Assembly: GCF_040869035.1 (NCBI RefSeq)
Contig: NZ_CP162100.1
Coordinates: 1,240,001-1,304,000, forward strand
DNA length: 64,000 nt
Reading direction: 5' to 3'
From: Vibrio sp. NTOU-M3
Lineage (GTDB): Bacteria; Pseudomonadota; Gammaproteobacteria; Enterobacterales; Vibrionaceae
A program made the position numbers and the translations under genes. Below, piece after piece: positions 15,252 through 23,544 of the stretch; the first letter of the stretch is position 1; every line of letters starts with the position of its first letter. Below the pieces are notes generated by a model. That model made no database searches. It was given only the letters and a program-made list of their open reading frames with translations, and was not told where the DNA came from.

Positions 15252-17174
15252 CTATTGTGTGGTTACCTGTCCTTGTTGTGCTGCTGCGATACGATTTAGA
15301 CGCATCTTCTTCAATGCAATAGCGATTGCGGCTGTGGTGATTGCACCAATTGCCATGGCAAGTAAAGCGAGCAATGGTTTGTTGAATGCACCAAGTAGTA
15401 CAACGATCGGACCACCGTGAGCCACATTACATGTTAAGCCAAATGTGAAGCCCAATACACACGCAACGGCTGAGCCGATCATGTTGGCTGGGATCACTGC
15501 AAATGGGTCTCTAGCAGCAAATGGAATTGCACCTTCAGATATGCCGACCATTCCCATCGCTGTGGCTGCTTTAGCGTTCTCTACTTCTTCTCCTTCAAAT
15601 AGGTTCATTTTACTGCCTATGAAGGCGGCGAGAGCCATACCGAGTGGTGCTACAGGAATGGCAGCAGCTTGTGCACCCATAAATTGGGTTTGACCTTCTG
15701 CAATCAACCCAACACTGAAGAGGAATGCGACCTTGCCAAAAGGCCCACCCATGTCAAAGCCTTGCATCAAGCCGATAACAATACCAATAATAATTACATT
15801 GCCTGTAGAAAGGTTTGCAAGCACCTCATTCATGGTTTCCATGATGCCGGCGATAGGGGCACCAATGATGAAGATGAAGACGGCGGCAATAAAAAGTGAA
15901 CCAGCAATGGGAGCGATCATGATTGGTACAAGTGGTTGAATCATCTTCGAATAGTTGAAACTCACAATCCATTTAACGAAGTAACCCACAAGCAAACCCG
16001 CGATGATAGCACCGATGAAACCTGTACCAGCGCCAGCGTCGTAGAACGAACCGTTGTTGGCAATCCAACCGCCAATTAAACCCGGAGCCAGCCCCGGCCG
16101 GTCAGCGATCGCATAGGCGATGTAACCAGCTAAAACTGGAATCATCAGCGTAAAGCCAACCACACCAACATCAAGAATCTTATTCCAGAGGCTACCTTCA
16201 GGAATCGCTAAACCACCCGGTGTAGGTTCCCCACCAATGGCAAGCGCAAGTGCGATGAGAATACCGCCCACAACCACAAACGGGATCATGTGGGATACAC
16301 CATTCATTAGGTACTTATATAAATCTTTTCCAGATCCACCCGGACCAGTAACGCTTGCCGTTTGTGATACGGCTTTATTATCACCTTCGAAAATAGGCGC
16401 ATTCAATGCTTGCTCGATCAGTTTATCGGCTTCTTTGATGGCTGCTTTCACACCCGTAATGACGACTTTTTTACCCGCGAATCGATTGAGATCGACTTGT
16501 TTATCACAAGCAACCACAATTGCATCTGCGCGTTCGATATCCGCTTCTGTTGGGGTGTTGCGTACGCCTATAGAACCGTTGGTTTCGACGCAGTGTTCAT
16601 ACCCCATCTCTGTTGCGGCTTTTTCGATGGCTTCTGCTGCGAGGTAAGTGTGAGCGACACCAGTTGGGCACCCAGTCACACCGATAATAAACCCTTTCTT
16701 GGTCGCATGCTCGGTGGGTACTTCTTTATTCTCTTTTGAAATTAAAGCCAGTGCTGCTTCGGTGGTTTTCGCAGATTTCAAACTGTCAAGAAAAGTAGGT
16801 TCGATGAGTTTTGAAGAAAGACTTGCGAGCACCTCAATATGAAAATCAGAAGCTTGCTCTGGAGAGGCAATCATGAAGAACACTTCAGAAGGTTTGCCAT
16901 CTTCGGCACCATAATCAATACCGGACTTACTAATTCCGACAGCAATCGCTGGTGATATAACGGCAGAACTTTTTGCATGAGGAAGAGCAACACCGTCTTC
17001 AAATCCAGTGTTGCCCGTTTGTTCACGTTCCCATAAATCTTGAATGAATTGTTCTTTGTCTGACACTTTACCCGCTGATACTAGGACCTCAGCAAGTTCG
17101 TCGAACGCAGACTCTTTATCTTTAGCAGCTAAATCAAGTTTGATTAATTGCTCATTTAGGATCTCTTTTATCAT
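15252..17174 (-). CDS. PTS permease of the fructose/mannosylglycerate family, EIIABC
   Basis: 640 residues from the ATG at 17174 (an 11-codon upstream extension is unlikely). Domain order: EIIA with phosphorylated His66 in 'GVALPHAKSS', EIIB with Cys169 in 'GVTGCPTGVAHTYLAA', and EIIC (about 280-630) with roughly ten membrane segments. It imports and phosphorylates a sugar at the expense of PEP. The A-B-C order and length match FruA-like permeases and also MngA, the 2-O-alpha-mannosyl-D-glycerate permease. No 1-phosphofructokinase or FPr gene accompanies it, which argues against plain fructose. The GntR operator core TGTATTTACA lies 42 bases upstream of the start, so it belongs to the 17-26 kb regulon. 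Confidence 0.9.
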   Translation of the reverse strand: MIKEILNEQLIKLDLAAKDKESAFDELAEVLVSAGKVSDKEQFIQDLWEREQTGNTGFEDGVALPHAKSSAVISPAIAVGISKSGIDYGAEDGKPSEVFFMIASPEQASDFHIEVLASLSSKLIEPTFLDSLKSAKTTEAALALISKENKEVPTEHATKKGFIIGVTGCPTGVAHTYLAAEAIEKAATEMGYEHCVETNGSIGVRNTPTEADIERADAIVVACDKQVDLNRFAGKKVVITGVKAAIKEADKLIEQALNAPIFEGDNKAVSQTASVTGPGGSGKDLYKYLMNGVSHMIPFVVVGGILIALALAIGGEPTPGGLAIPEGSLWNKILDVGVVGFTLMIPVLAGYIAYAIADRPGLAPGLIGGWIANNGSFYDAGAGTGFIGAIIAGLLVGYFVKWIVSFNYSKMIQPLVPIMIAPIAGSLFIAAVFIFIIGAPIAGIMETMNEVLANLSTGNVIIIGIVIGLMQGFDMGGPFGKVAFLFSVGLIAEGQTQFMGAQAAAIPVAPLGMALAAFIGSKMNLFEGEEVENAKAATAMGMVGISEGAIPFAARDPFAVIPANMIGSAVACVLGFTFGLTCNVAHGGPIVVLLGAFNKPLLALLAMAIGAITTAAIAIALKKMRLNRIAAAQQGQVTTQ

Positions 17175-17215
17175 AATGCAGATCTCATCGTTATATGTAG
17201 GGTGCATTGTTTATA

Positions 17216-17225
17216 TGTATTTACA
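17216..17225 (-). promoter_or_regulatory. candidate GntR/UTRA operator in the PTS promoter
   Basis: TGTATTTACA, extended to TATATGTATTTACAAATT on the plus strand. The same 10 bases recur in the two other promoter regions of the cluster. It resembles the TTGTATATACAA-type operators of HutC/TreR-subfamily GntR repressors. Confidence 0.7.
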
Positions 17226-17364
17226 AATTCAAACCCATCTTATGTGCTCCAATTCTGTCTTAAATTGACATTAATCATATTTTTCTATTGTCGTAGATTA
17301 TAATTTACTCAATTTTAATTAAAGTGTGAGTTTGGTAACGCTGAGGAGTTTGAAAACTTAAGCA

Positions 17365-18423
17365 CTAGTTTTCTTTTTTTGTTATGTCAAATTTCTTTGA
17401 GTGGCATTTTATTTGATATGGAAGACTTTGATGTGCACGCCATTGGCTGATGAGAAGTGTTTTTTCATCAATCGGTAATACATCATGGACGTGAATAAAC
17501 AATGAGTCAGCTTGAGCTTGTTTTGGATGCAAGTCTTTGTTGGTATATTCAAGCATCGCCGAACCAATGGTGGTTACGACTTCTCCTTGCTTATTCAGTA
17601 TGATGACAAAACCACTTTCATCTAAACGGTTAACATAGTTTGTCATTGCGTCATTGCTGACAACGGGGCCAGACCAACACACGCCTGCGTATAAGTACTC
17701 CCCTAAAATGGCTGCTCTGCAAGGGTATATCCCCGGCAAATATGTCTCATCAACGAATTCACCACTCAACGTAAAGTGTTTAAATCGGGACTGTTTACGA
17801 GATGAAATGACCAGAAGCGGATCACCCTTGGTATCCGTAAACCTGGGGTCGATTGCGATACCATGTGGATTGATAAGTGAAGAATCACTTGGTGCTTTTT
17901 CGCTTCCACCGAACGAAAATTGGTATGCCCCGTCTTGGGTAAAGCAATGGATGTAGCTAGCACCGTAGCCATCTGCAACATAGATATTGCCATTCGGCGC
18001 CACACAGGTTTCGGTTGGGTTATAAGTCAGTGGGTCACGATAAAGCCCTAATTCAAATGGATTGGAAAAGGTGTGCGGTACCTCTCCATCTAACGTGGTC
18101 TTAACCACTTCCCCAAGGCCTTTTTTCACTATTCCATTATGTTCAATCATACCCGTTTGGGTGATCAATAAGTATTCAACATCATTATGTTCAAACAGGG
18201 TTAACCCGTGACAGCCGTCGTAGCCGAGAGTCCAATCTGTGATGAAATCACCATTTAAGGAAAATACGAGGATATTATTGGCTGGGTGATCTACTGATAA
18301 GAAAATTCGGCCGTCTTTACTACGGACGAGTTCATGACAATTCTCTATTTGTATGTGTTCCGGAACCTGTGCCCAATCTCTGTTTATGGTGAGATTCGTT
18401 GTGTAAGCTTTTTCTTCTGTCAT
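17365..18423 (-). CDS. cytoplasmic NHL-repeat six-bladed beta-propeller protein
   Basis: 352 residues from the ATG at 18423, chosen because AAGGGAGGA lies directly upstream. NHL-like blades are visible as repeated 'HELVRSKDGRIFLSVDH', 'ETCVAPNGNIYVADGYG' and 'LINPHGIAIDPRF' units. There is no signal peptide, unlike most secreted propellers. Propellers of this type act as lactonases, lyases or binding scaffolds; here nothing fixes the chemistry. It is divergent from the PhyH-family gene and shares with it a palindromic operator, so it belongs to the same sugar regulon. Confidence 0.8.
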   Translation of the reverse strand: MTEEKAYTTNLTINRDWAQVPEHIQIENCHELVRSKDGRIFLSVDHPANNILVFSLNGDFITDWTLGYDGCHGLTLFEHNDVEYLLITQTGMIEHNGIVKKGLGEVVKTTLDGEVPHTFSNPFELGLYRDPLTYNPTETCVAPNGNIYVADGYGASYIHCFTQDGAYQFSFGGSEKAPSDSSLINPHGIAIDPRFTDTKGDPLLVISSRKQSRFKHFTLSGEFVDETYLPGIYPCRAAILGEYLYAGVCWSGPVVSNDAMTNYVNRLDESGFVIILNKQGEVVTTIGSAMLEYTNKDLHPKQAQADSLFIHVHDVLPIDEKTLLISQWRAHQSLPYQIKCHSKKFDITKKEN

Positions 18424-18493
18424 AAATCCTCCCTTTTTAATAACAACACTTTCCATAATGAAATGATTCTATGTTTGCATAATGTCACTAATT

Positions 18494-18521
18494 TTATTAA
18501 TTTGTAAATACAAATTAATAA
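18494..18521. promoter_or_regulatory. perfect palindromic operator between NHL and PhyH genes
   Basis: Two 13-base arms, TTATTAATTTGTA and TACAAATTAATAA, are exact reverse complements around a 2-base centre. The core on the minus strand is TGTATTTACA (18512-18503), identical to the PTS and glycyl-radical-enzyme promoters. It abuts the PhyH ribosome site and is placed to control both divergent genes. Confidence 0.8.
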
Positions 18522-18536
18522 GAAAGGGATGGTTCA

Positions 18537-19319
18537 ATGATTATTTCAAACTTAGATCAGATTTCAGAGCTGGAGAGACAGCGTCTCTATGAACAATATC
18601 GTAAAGACGGTTATGTACTGCCTAAAGCTCCGCTATTCCGATCGTCTGACTTTGCTGAGTTAAAAGGTATTTTCGAATCCTTGCTAGAAAATAAAGGCGA
18701 TATGCGAGCCGATGAGCTTAACCGGCCACACTACGACGATCCGAGGCTGTTTAAGTTCCTGACGGCTGAGCCAGTTCTGGCGTTGGTGGAGTCTATCATT
18801 GGTCCTAATATTGGTCTTTGGAGTAGCCACTTCATCTGTAAAGAGCCGTATATCGGCCGAAAAACACCGTGGCATGAAGATTCAAAATATTGGGAAGGGC
18901 GTATTGATCGTATGGATAAGCTTGCGACGATTTGGCTGGCGATAGATCCCTCGAAAAAAGAGAACGGTTGCATGCGGGTCATTCCGGGAACGCACCTTAT
19001 CGAAGACGATTTTGAATATGTGGCGGTGGATAAGGCGTCGCATACTTTCGCCACCGAGCTACACAGTCGCTACTATAACGAGGATGATGCGATTTATTTT
19101 GAATTGGAGCCCAATCATTGCTCGATTCACGATGGTCGTATTTTTCACGGCGCTCTACCGAATCATAGTGAATTGAGACGATGTGGCTATACCATGCGTT
19201 ATGTTTCGTTAGACTGCAAAATCAACCCAGATCATCCAGACAATCACACGCATCGTTTATATCATTTACGTGGTGAGAATGTGGCGAAAAATAAAGTTAT
19301 GTTGCCACCAAAGTTCTAG
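18537..19319 (+). CDS. phytanoyl-CoA dioxygenase (PhyH) family Fe(II)/2-oxoglutarate oxygenase
   Basis: 260 residues forming one double-stranded beta-helix oxygenase domain. The iron triad is visible: His113 and Asp115 in 'PWHEDSKYW' and a distal His204 in 'HDGRIFHGALPNHS', with Arg214/215 available for 2-oxoglutarate. Family members hydroxylate acyl-CoAs, phosphonates, ectoine and other small molecules using O2; the substrate here is not known. RBS AAAGGGATGG precedes the ATG. The operator just upstream places it in the PTS/glycyl-radical regulon, so it probably works on the same or a related substrate under oxic conditions (inference). Confidence 0.85.
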   Translation: MIISNLDQISELERQRLYEQYRKDGYVLPKAPLFRSSDFAELKGIFESLLENKGDMRADELNRPHYDDPRLFKFLTAEPVLALVESIIGPNIGLWSSHFICKEPYIGRKTPWHEDSKYWEGRIDRMDKLATIWLAIDPSKKENGCMRVIPGTHLIEDDFEYVAVDKASHTFATELHSRYYNEDDAIYFELEPNHCSIHDGRIFHGALPNHSELRRCGYTMRYVSLDCKINPDHPDNHTHRLYHLRGENVAKNKVMLPPKF

Positions 19320-19372
19320 CAAAAATGTGAATGTAGAAATGGCTTGATGGGACATCAAGCCATTTGGAACAA

Positions 19373-20059
19373 TTAGCGAATAGAAACGGTTGTGATCTCG
19401 TTAGAGGCTAAAGTTTCAATTGTATATTGCGCCAGAACGGAGTGAAGCAAATATACGTTATGTGCAATCACCAATGTGACGTGATTTGGCTCGGTTCTTA
19501 GTAAGAACGCTTCCTTTTCACTGAGAGTCTTACCGGATATGGTTTTCGCATCGTGACTGATATTTTGCCCAGCTACGTTTTCAATATAATTCAGCACCGA
19601 ATGTTCACAATGCGTCGCGTTGAAGTCAGGAAATAGGCTGACAGGCATCCATGTTTCTTCAAGCATTGCAGGTTCACCATTGATAATACGCATGCGCTTG
19701 TAATGGTGAAGAGCAGCACCAACTTCAAGTTTAAATTTATCTGCCAGTGCCGCTGTTGCTGGTACCTGAGAAAATTCCAATACGATACTCTTGAGATCGG
19801 TTTCTTTGTTGATCCGCTCAGAAATACTCGTGAGATTATTGTCTTGATAAAATTCTGGAGGATTAACAAACATCCCTGAACCTTGGCGAGAATGGACAAA
19901 CGATTCTTGCTTGAGTTTCTCGATTGCCTTGCGAAGTGTGGGTCTACTAACTCCGAACTTATTTGCAAGTGCATGTTCACCGTCTAATTGCGACCACGCA
20001 GGGTAGGTATTATTGACGATATCGGATTTAATCGCTTGGTAAACCTCTACATATTTCAT
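19373..20059 (-). CDS. GntR family (HutC/UTRA) transcriptional regulator
   Basis: 228 residues. An N-terminal winged helix-turn-helix (about 5-70, with 'DGEHALANKFGVSRPTLRKAIEKL') is joined to a UTRA effector domain (about 85-225). UTRA domains bind sugars or sugar phosphates. Its position inside the cluster, and the shared TGTATTTACA sites at all three cluster promoters, make it the likely local repressor relieved by the imported sugar phosphate. The pairing with a fructose-family EIIABC recalls MngR/MngA of E. coli. It is divergent from the glycyl radical enzyme operon. Confidence 0.9.
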   Translation of the reverse strand: MKYVEVYQAIKSDIVNNTYPAWSQLDGEHALANKFGVSRPTLRKAIEKLKQESFVHSRQGSGMFVNPPEFYQDNNLTSISERINKETDLKSIVLEFSQVPATAALADKFKLEVGAALHHYKRMRIINGEPAMLEETWMPVSLFPDFNATHCEHSVLNYIENVAGQNISHDAKTISGKTLSEKEAFLLRTEPNHVTLVIAHNVYLLHSVLAQYTIETLASNEITTVSIR

Positions 20060-20200
20060 ATCAAATGTTCTTTCTTATCTCAATCTAGAAGCTGTTAACA
20101 CATATTCTGTACGAAAAACTAAATTAAGCCTCGTTAGGTTGAGTACATGCTAACAGAGTTACTCAGTATAAAGTAGACAAATCATGATACTGCTTGATTT

Positions 20201-20214
20201 ATGATCAAGATCAT
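20201..20214 (+). promoter_or_regulatory. FNR-like box upstream of the glycyl radical enzyme
   Basis: ATGATCAAGATCAT matches FNR consensus TTGAT-N4-ATCAA at 8 of 10 positions and is itself palindromic. Its centre is about 41 bases before the expected transcription start if TGTATT at 20239 serves as the -10 box, the classical position for FNR activation. Confidence 0.55.
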
Positions 20215-20238
20215 CAATTTACTTTCTTGTATTTAATT

Positions 20239-20248
20239 TGTATTTACA
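20239..20248 (+). promoter_or_regulatory. candidate GntR/UTRA operator at the glycyl radical enzyme promoter
   Basis: TGTATTTACA within AATTTGTATTTACATAT, 52 bases before the start codon. It overlaps the likely -10 region, the position expected for a repressor. The site lies in the gap divergent to gntR and may also serve autoregulation. Confidence 0.7.
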
Positions 20249-20299
20249 TATTTTTGTTGTGGGTTTAGTTTTGCTTTATCGCCTCGAGAGGAACTAACT

Positions 20300-22591
20300 A
20301 TGTCATCAAAAATCGACAACAACCCAAGCCAAGTGGATGTAAACAAGAAAATACCTTGTGAAAAAGATAGCCTAACCCAGTTAGCTATCATGGAAGCATA
20401 CACACAAGCACATCGATCGGAAGAGGATGTTTATCTTCGTGAAGTTAAGTGTTTGGAGCAGTTGTATCCAGTTTTGTTTAGACAAATTGAAGAAGAGGAT
20501 TGTGTTGTTGGGCGTGTAGATGCGTTGGCGATTGGCTTTGGTAGCGTAACTTCAGTCGGCGGTGTTGGTCACTACTGCAATTTTGATAAACTCGCGGCAT
20601 TTAAAAATGAGCTTGAAGTACCTGAACATCCGCGCGTTGATGCGCTTATTGAGTACTGGAAAGTCCATGACACGCGCTCTATTTATTTTCGTCAAACATT
20701 AAATGATGCAACGTTAGGTAAGTTTGTGGATGTCAATTATCCAGCGATTGCCACCGCTCGTTTGAGCGGAATGTACCTTGATTACAACAAGTTGATTGAT
20801 CATGGTATTCAAGGCATGCGCGTCATGATTGCCGATAAGCTGGTTAACGCAAAAGCTGCTGGTGATGTAAAAGCACAGTCATTACACAAGGCTTTTTTAG
20901 GCTGTCTTGATATTTTAGAAAACGTGATTGATCACCATATTACGTTGTGCGCTAAAACGTTGAGCGCTGCCACGAGCTTAACTCGCAAGCACCAAATGAA
21001 CACTCTGATCGATGCTTTAACCGCGATTCGTAGAGATAAACCGCAAACCTTTCTTCAAGGAATACAGTTATCTTGGCTGTTTAGCCTTTGTGCTGGTGTA
21101 GTGAACTATGGCCGTATGGATGATTACCTCGGTGATCTTTTGGCTGCTGATTTAGAAACTGGCCGCATCACCAAACGCCAAGCTATTGATTATATCCGCT
21201 CACATTATCGATTGATTGAAGCTCGAAAAACGACAGTTAATGGCCGTGTAGTGGTTGGTGGGAAAGGTCGCCGTAATCCAGAGACTTCCGATGTTTATTG
21301 CCGTTTAGCTATCCAAGCGGTTCGTGAGAACCAAGATACAGAGCCACAGTTTACCCTGCGATTTTTCAAAGGGATGAATAACGATGTCTATCAAGAGGCT
21401 TTAGATGCCATCGGTGAAGGATTGACTTACCCCATTCTTTATAACGATGACGTGAACATTCCTGCGGTAATGAAGTCGATGCAGATCTCCGAAGAAGATG
21501 CCGAGCACTATGTGCCATTTGGCTGTGGTGAGTTTGTGTTATCAGGCAAGAGTGTCGGAACGCCAAATACATGCATTAACATTCTGAAGATTTTGAATAT
21601 ATCACTGACTGGTGGCACAGACTTTTGGGACGGTAAGGACAAAAGCGGTGGAGTTGCTTTAATTCAACCAGAGCACATAACGACGTTTGAAGAGGTGATG
21701 CAAAATTATCGTGATCTTTTGGATTACTACATTGAAATAACCTCCAAAGCGCAAACTTTCTCTTATGAAGTGATGAACCAAGAAGTAGGTTTTCTATTTA
21801 CCAGTATGCTAACGGATGACTGTATTGGTCGAAGTAAGGCTTTGCTGGATGGCGGAGTATACAAGTTAGGTGGCACTAATGAGACCTATGGTAATACCAA
21901 CGCCTATGATTCACTTGCGGCCATTAAACGTGTGATTTTTGAAGAGAAGAAATACAGCTATCAAGAGTTGATCGCTGCGTTGCAGGTCGATTTCAATGGT
22001 TACGACAGAATGAAATACGACCTCATTCAGGCACCAAAATTTGGCAATGATGACCCTTTCGTCGACGACATTGCCGTAGAGATGCATGAGTACATTTGTA
22101 ATGGTATCAAGGATTCAGCAGCAAAGGTCGGTTTAGACAGCTATCTGGTTGTGATCATCAATAACCAAGTGAATACCGAATGGGGACGAGCGACAAGCGC
22201 GTCTGCTGATGGCCGACATCAAGGTGTTTACATGAGCAATGCTAACAACCCACAGAGTGGTGCAGATAAGAATGGCCCAACCGCCATGTTGAATTCATTG
22301 GCGAAGTTAAAAGCGGAGGTTCATGCCGGGTCAGTACAGAATATGAAGTTCAGCAAGAACATGTACCGAGAGAAGCGCTTGATTATTGAAGCATTGCTCG
22401 ATGGCTATTTTGAACAGGGTGGCCCACAGATCATGGTGAGCGTTGTGGGTAAAGGTGAGCTTGAAGATGCTTACCACAACCCGGAAAAGTATCCGAACTT
22501 AGTGGTTCGAGTGGGAGGATTTAGCGCACGTTTTGTCAACTTAGATAAAGATGTTCAGCTAGAGATCCTCAATCGAACGCTAAATGATTAA
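20300..22591 (+). CDS. glycyl radical enzyme of unassigned specificity
   Basis: 763 residues, the usual length of the PFL/dehydratase superfamily. The C-terminal glycyl loop is 'VVRVGGFSARFVNL' with radical Gly740 (most relatives have GYS rather than GFS). The thiyl loop is 'YVPFGCGEFVLSG' with Cys409 and Glu411. A Glu two residues after the Cys is typical of eliminases (diol dehydratase, CutC, PflD/YbiW: GCVE) rather than pyruvate formate-lyase (CC). The intervening Gly differs from the usual Val. RBS GAGAGGAA precedes the ATG. It heads an operon with its activase, a Gfo/Idh oxidoreductase and ManA, and probably performs a radical C-O (or C-X) cleavage on a sugar phosphate. Substrate not determined. 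Confidence 0.9.
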   Translation: MSSKIDNNPSQVDVNKKIPCEKDSLTQLAIMEAYTQAHRSEEDVYLREVKCLEQLYPVLFRQIEEEDCVVGRVDALAIGFGSVTSVGGVGHYCNFDKLAAFKNELEVPEHPRVDALIEYWKVHDTRSIYFRQTLNDATLGKFVDVNYPAIATARLSGMYLDYNKLIDHGIQGMRVMIADKLVNAKAAGDVKAQSLHKAFLGCLDILENVIDHHITLCAKTLSAATSLTRKHQMNTLIDALTAIRRDKPQTFLQGIQLSWLFSLCAGVVNYGRMDDYLGDLLAADLETGRITKRQAIDYIRSHYRLIEARKTTVNGRVVVGGKGRRNPETSDVYCRLAIQAVRENQDTEPQFTLRFFKGMNNDVYQEALDAIGEGLTYPILYNDDVNIPAVMKSMQISEEDAEHYVPFGCGEFVLSGKSVGTPNTCINILKILNISLTGGTDFWDGKDKSGGVALIQPEHITTFEEVMQNYRDLLDYYIEITSKAQTFSYEVMNQEVGFLFTSMLTDDCIGRSKALLDGGVYKLGGTNETYGNTNAYDSLAAIKRVIFEEKKYSYQELIAALQVDFNGYDRMKYDLIQAPKFGNDDPFVDDIAVEMHEYICNGIKDSAAKVGLDSYLVVIINNQVNTEWGRATSASADGRHQGVYMSNANNPQSGADKNGPTAMLNSLAKLKAEVHAGSVQNMKFSKNMYREKRLIIEALLDGYFEQGGPQIMVSVVGKGELEDAYHNPEKYPNLVVRVGGFSARFVNLDKDVQLEILNRTLND

Positions 22592-22627
22592 AGCTGCTCG
22601 ACTTCTTATCGCATATAAGTGAAGCAT

Positions 22628-23530
22628 ATGAACGGCATTGTTTTCGACATTCAAAAATTCAGCGTGAATGATGGACCCGGTGTTCGGACGGCCGTTTTTT
22701 TAAAAGGCTGTCAAATGAAATGTGTGTGGTGCCATAACCCAGAATCGCTGAGTGTGAAGCCACAACTCTCTTTCTCGAAAGATAAGTGCATTGGGTGTCG
22801 TGAATGTGAAAGGGTGTGTCCCAATGGGGTACACACCTTCGATCAACAAGGTCTTCATCAGGCCGATTTTTCTCTGTGTGATGCTTGCGGACAGTGTGTT
22901 GATGCGTGCATTCAGAATGCGCTTAAGATTTATGGAAAAGAGCAAAGCGTCGATGAGGTCTTTGCTGAAGTGATAAAAGATAAGATCTACTTTGATAAGT
23001 CCGGCGGTGGAATCACGCTTTCTGGAGGGGAAGCGCTGAAGCAGTTTAACTTCTCCTTGGCACTAGCAAAAAAATGCAAAGCACATGGTATTCATGTCTG
23101 TGTAGAAACGAATGGTGCGTCCAAGCCGCATCATTACCGCGAGATTGCGCCGTATGTAGATTTATTTCTCTTTGACTACAAAGCCACTGGTGAAAAGAAA
23201 CACAAGCAACTTACCGGACTTTCACAGCATTTCGTGCTGCAGAATCTGGCTGTGTTGAATGATATCGGTGCCAAGATCATTCTTCGCTGTCCTATTATTC
23301 CCGGTTACAACCTCTCTGACGCGCACTTAGAAGCGATTGCGCAACTGAGTCATTCGATGCCAAATATCCAAAAAGTCGAACTCTTGCCTTATCACAACTT
23401 TGGCAAAGGCAAGGCGGAAGCAATAGGTGAAGACTATGCCGTGAATGCCAAGGTGCCAGATGAAGAACATATCAATGAATGGCTTGAACGAGTTCGCTCT
23501 TATGGTGTAATTGACGTTAGTTTAAGTTGA
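22628..23530 (+). CDS. glycyl radical enzyme activase (radical SAM)
   Basis: 300 residues from the ATG at 22628 (a GTG nine bases upstream is possible, but MNGIVFDIQKFS is the standard family start). The radical-SAM cysteines are in 'FLKGCQMKCVWCHNPES' (C-x3-C-x2-C). An inserted ferredoxin-like domain carries two further [4Fe-4S] motifs, 'CIGCRECERVCP' and 'CDACGQCVDAC', the form seen with dehydratase-type rather than PFL-type enzymes. It installs the radical on Gly740 of the preceding gene product by reductive SAM cleavage. It is inactivated by oxygen, consistent with the FNR-like control of the operon. Confidence 0.93.
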   Translation: MNGIVFDIQKFSVNDGPGVRTAVFLKGCQMKCVWCHNPESLSVKPQLSFSKDKCIGCRECERVCPNGVHTFDQQGLHQADFSLCDACGQCVDACIQNALKIYGKEQSVDEVFAEVIKDKIYFDKSGGGITLSGGEALKQFNFSLALAKKCKAHGIHVCVETNGASKPHHYREIAPYVDLFLFDYKATGEKKHKQLTGLSQHFVLQNLAVLNDIGAKIILRCPIIPGYNLSDAHLEAIAQLSHSMPNIQKVELLPYHNFGKGKAEAIGEDYAVNAKVPDEEHINEWLERVRSYGVIDVSLS

Positions 23531-23544
23531 GAGAGGCTCGGAAC

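Noticed and set aside
17325..17346. CRP site upstream of the PTS gene
   Set aside because: Only one half (GTGTGA) matches; the other half is poor.
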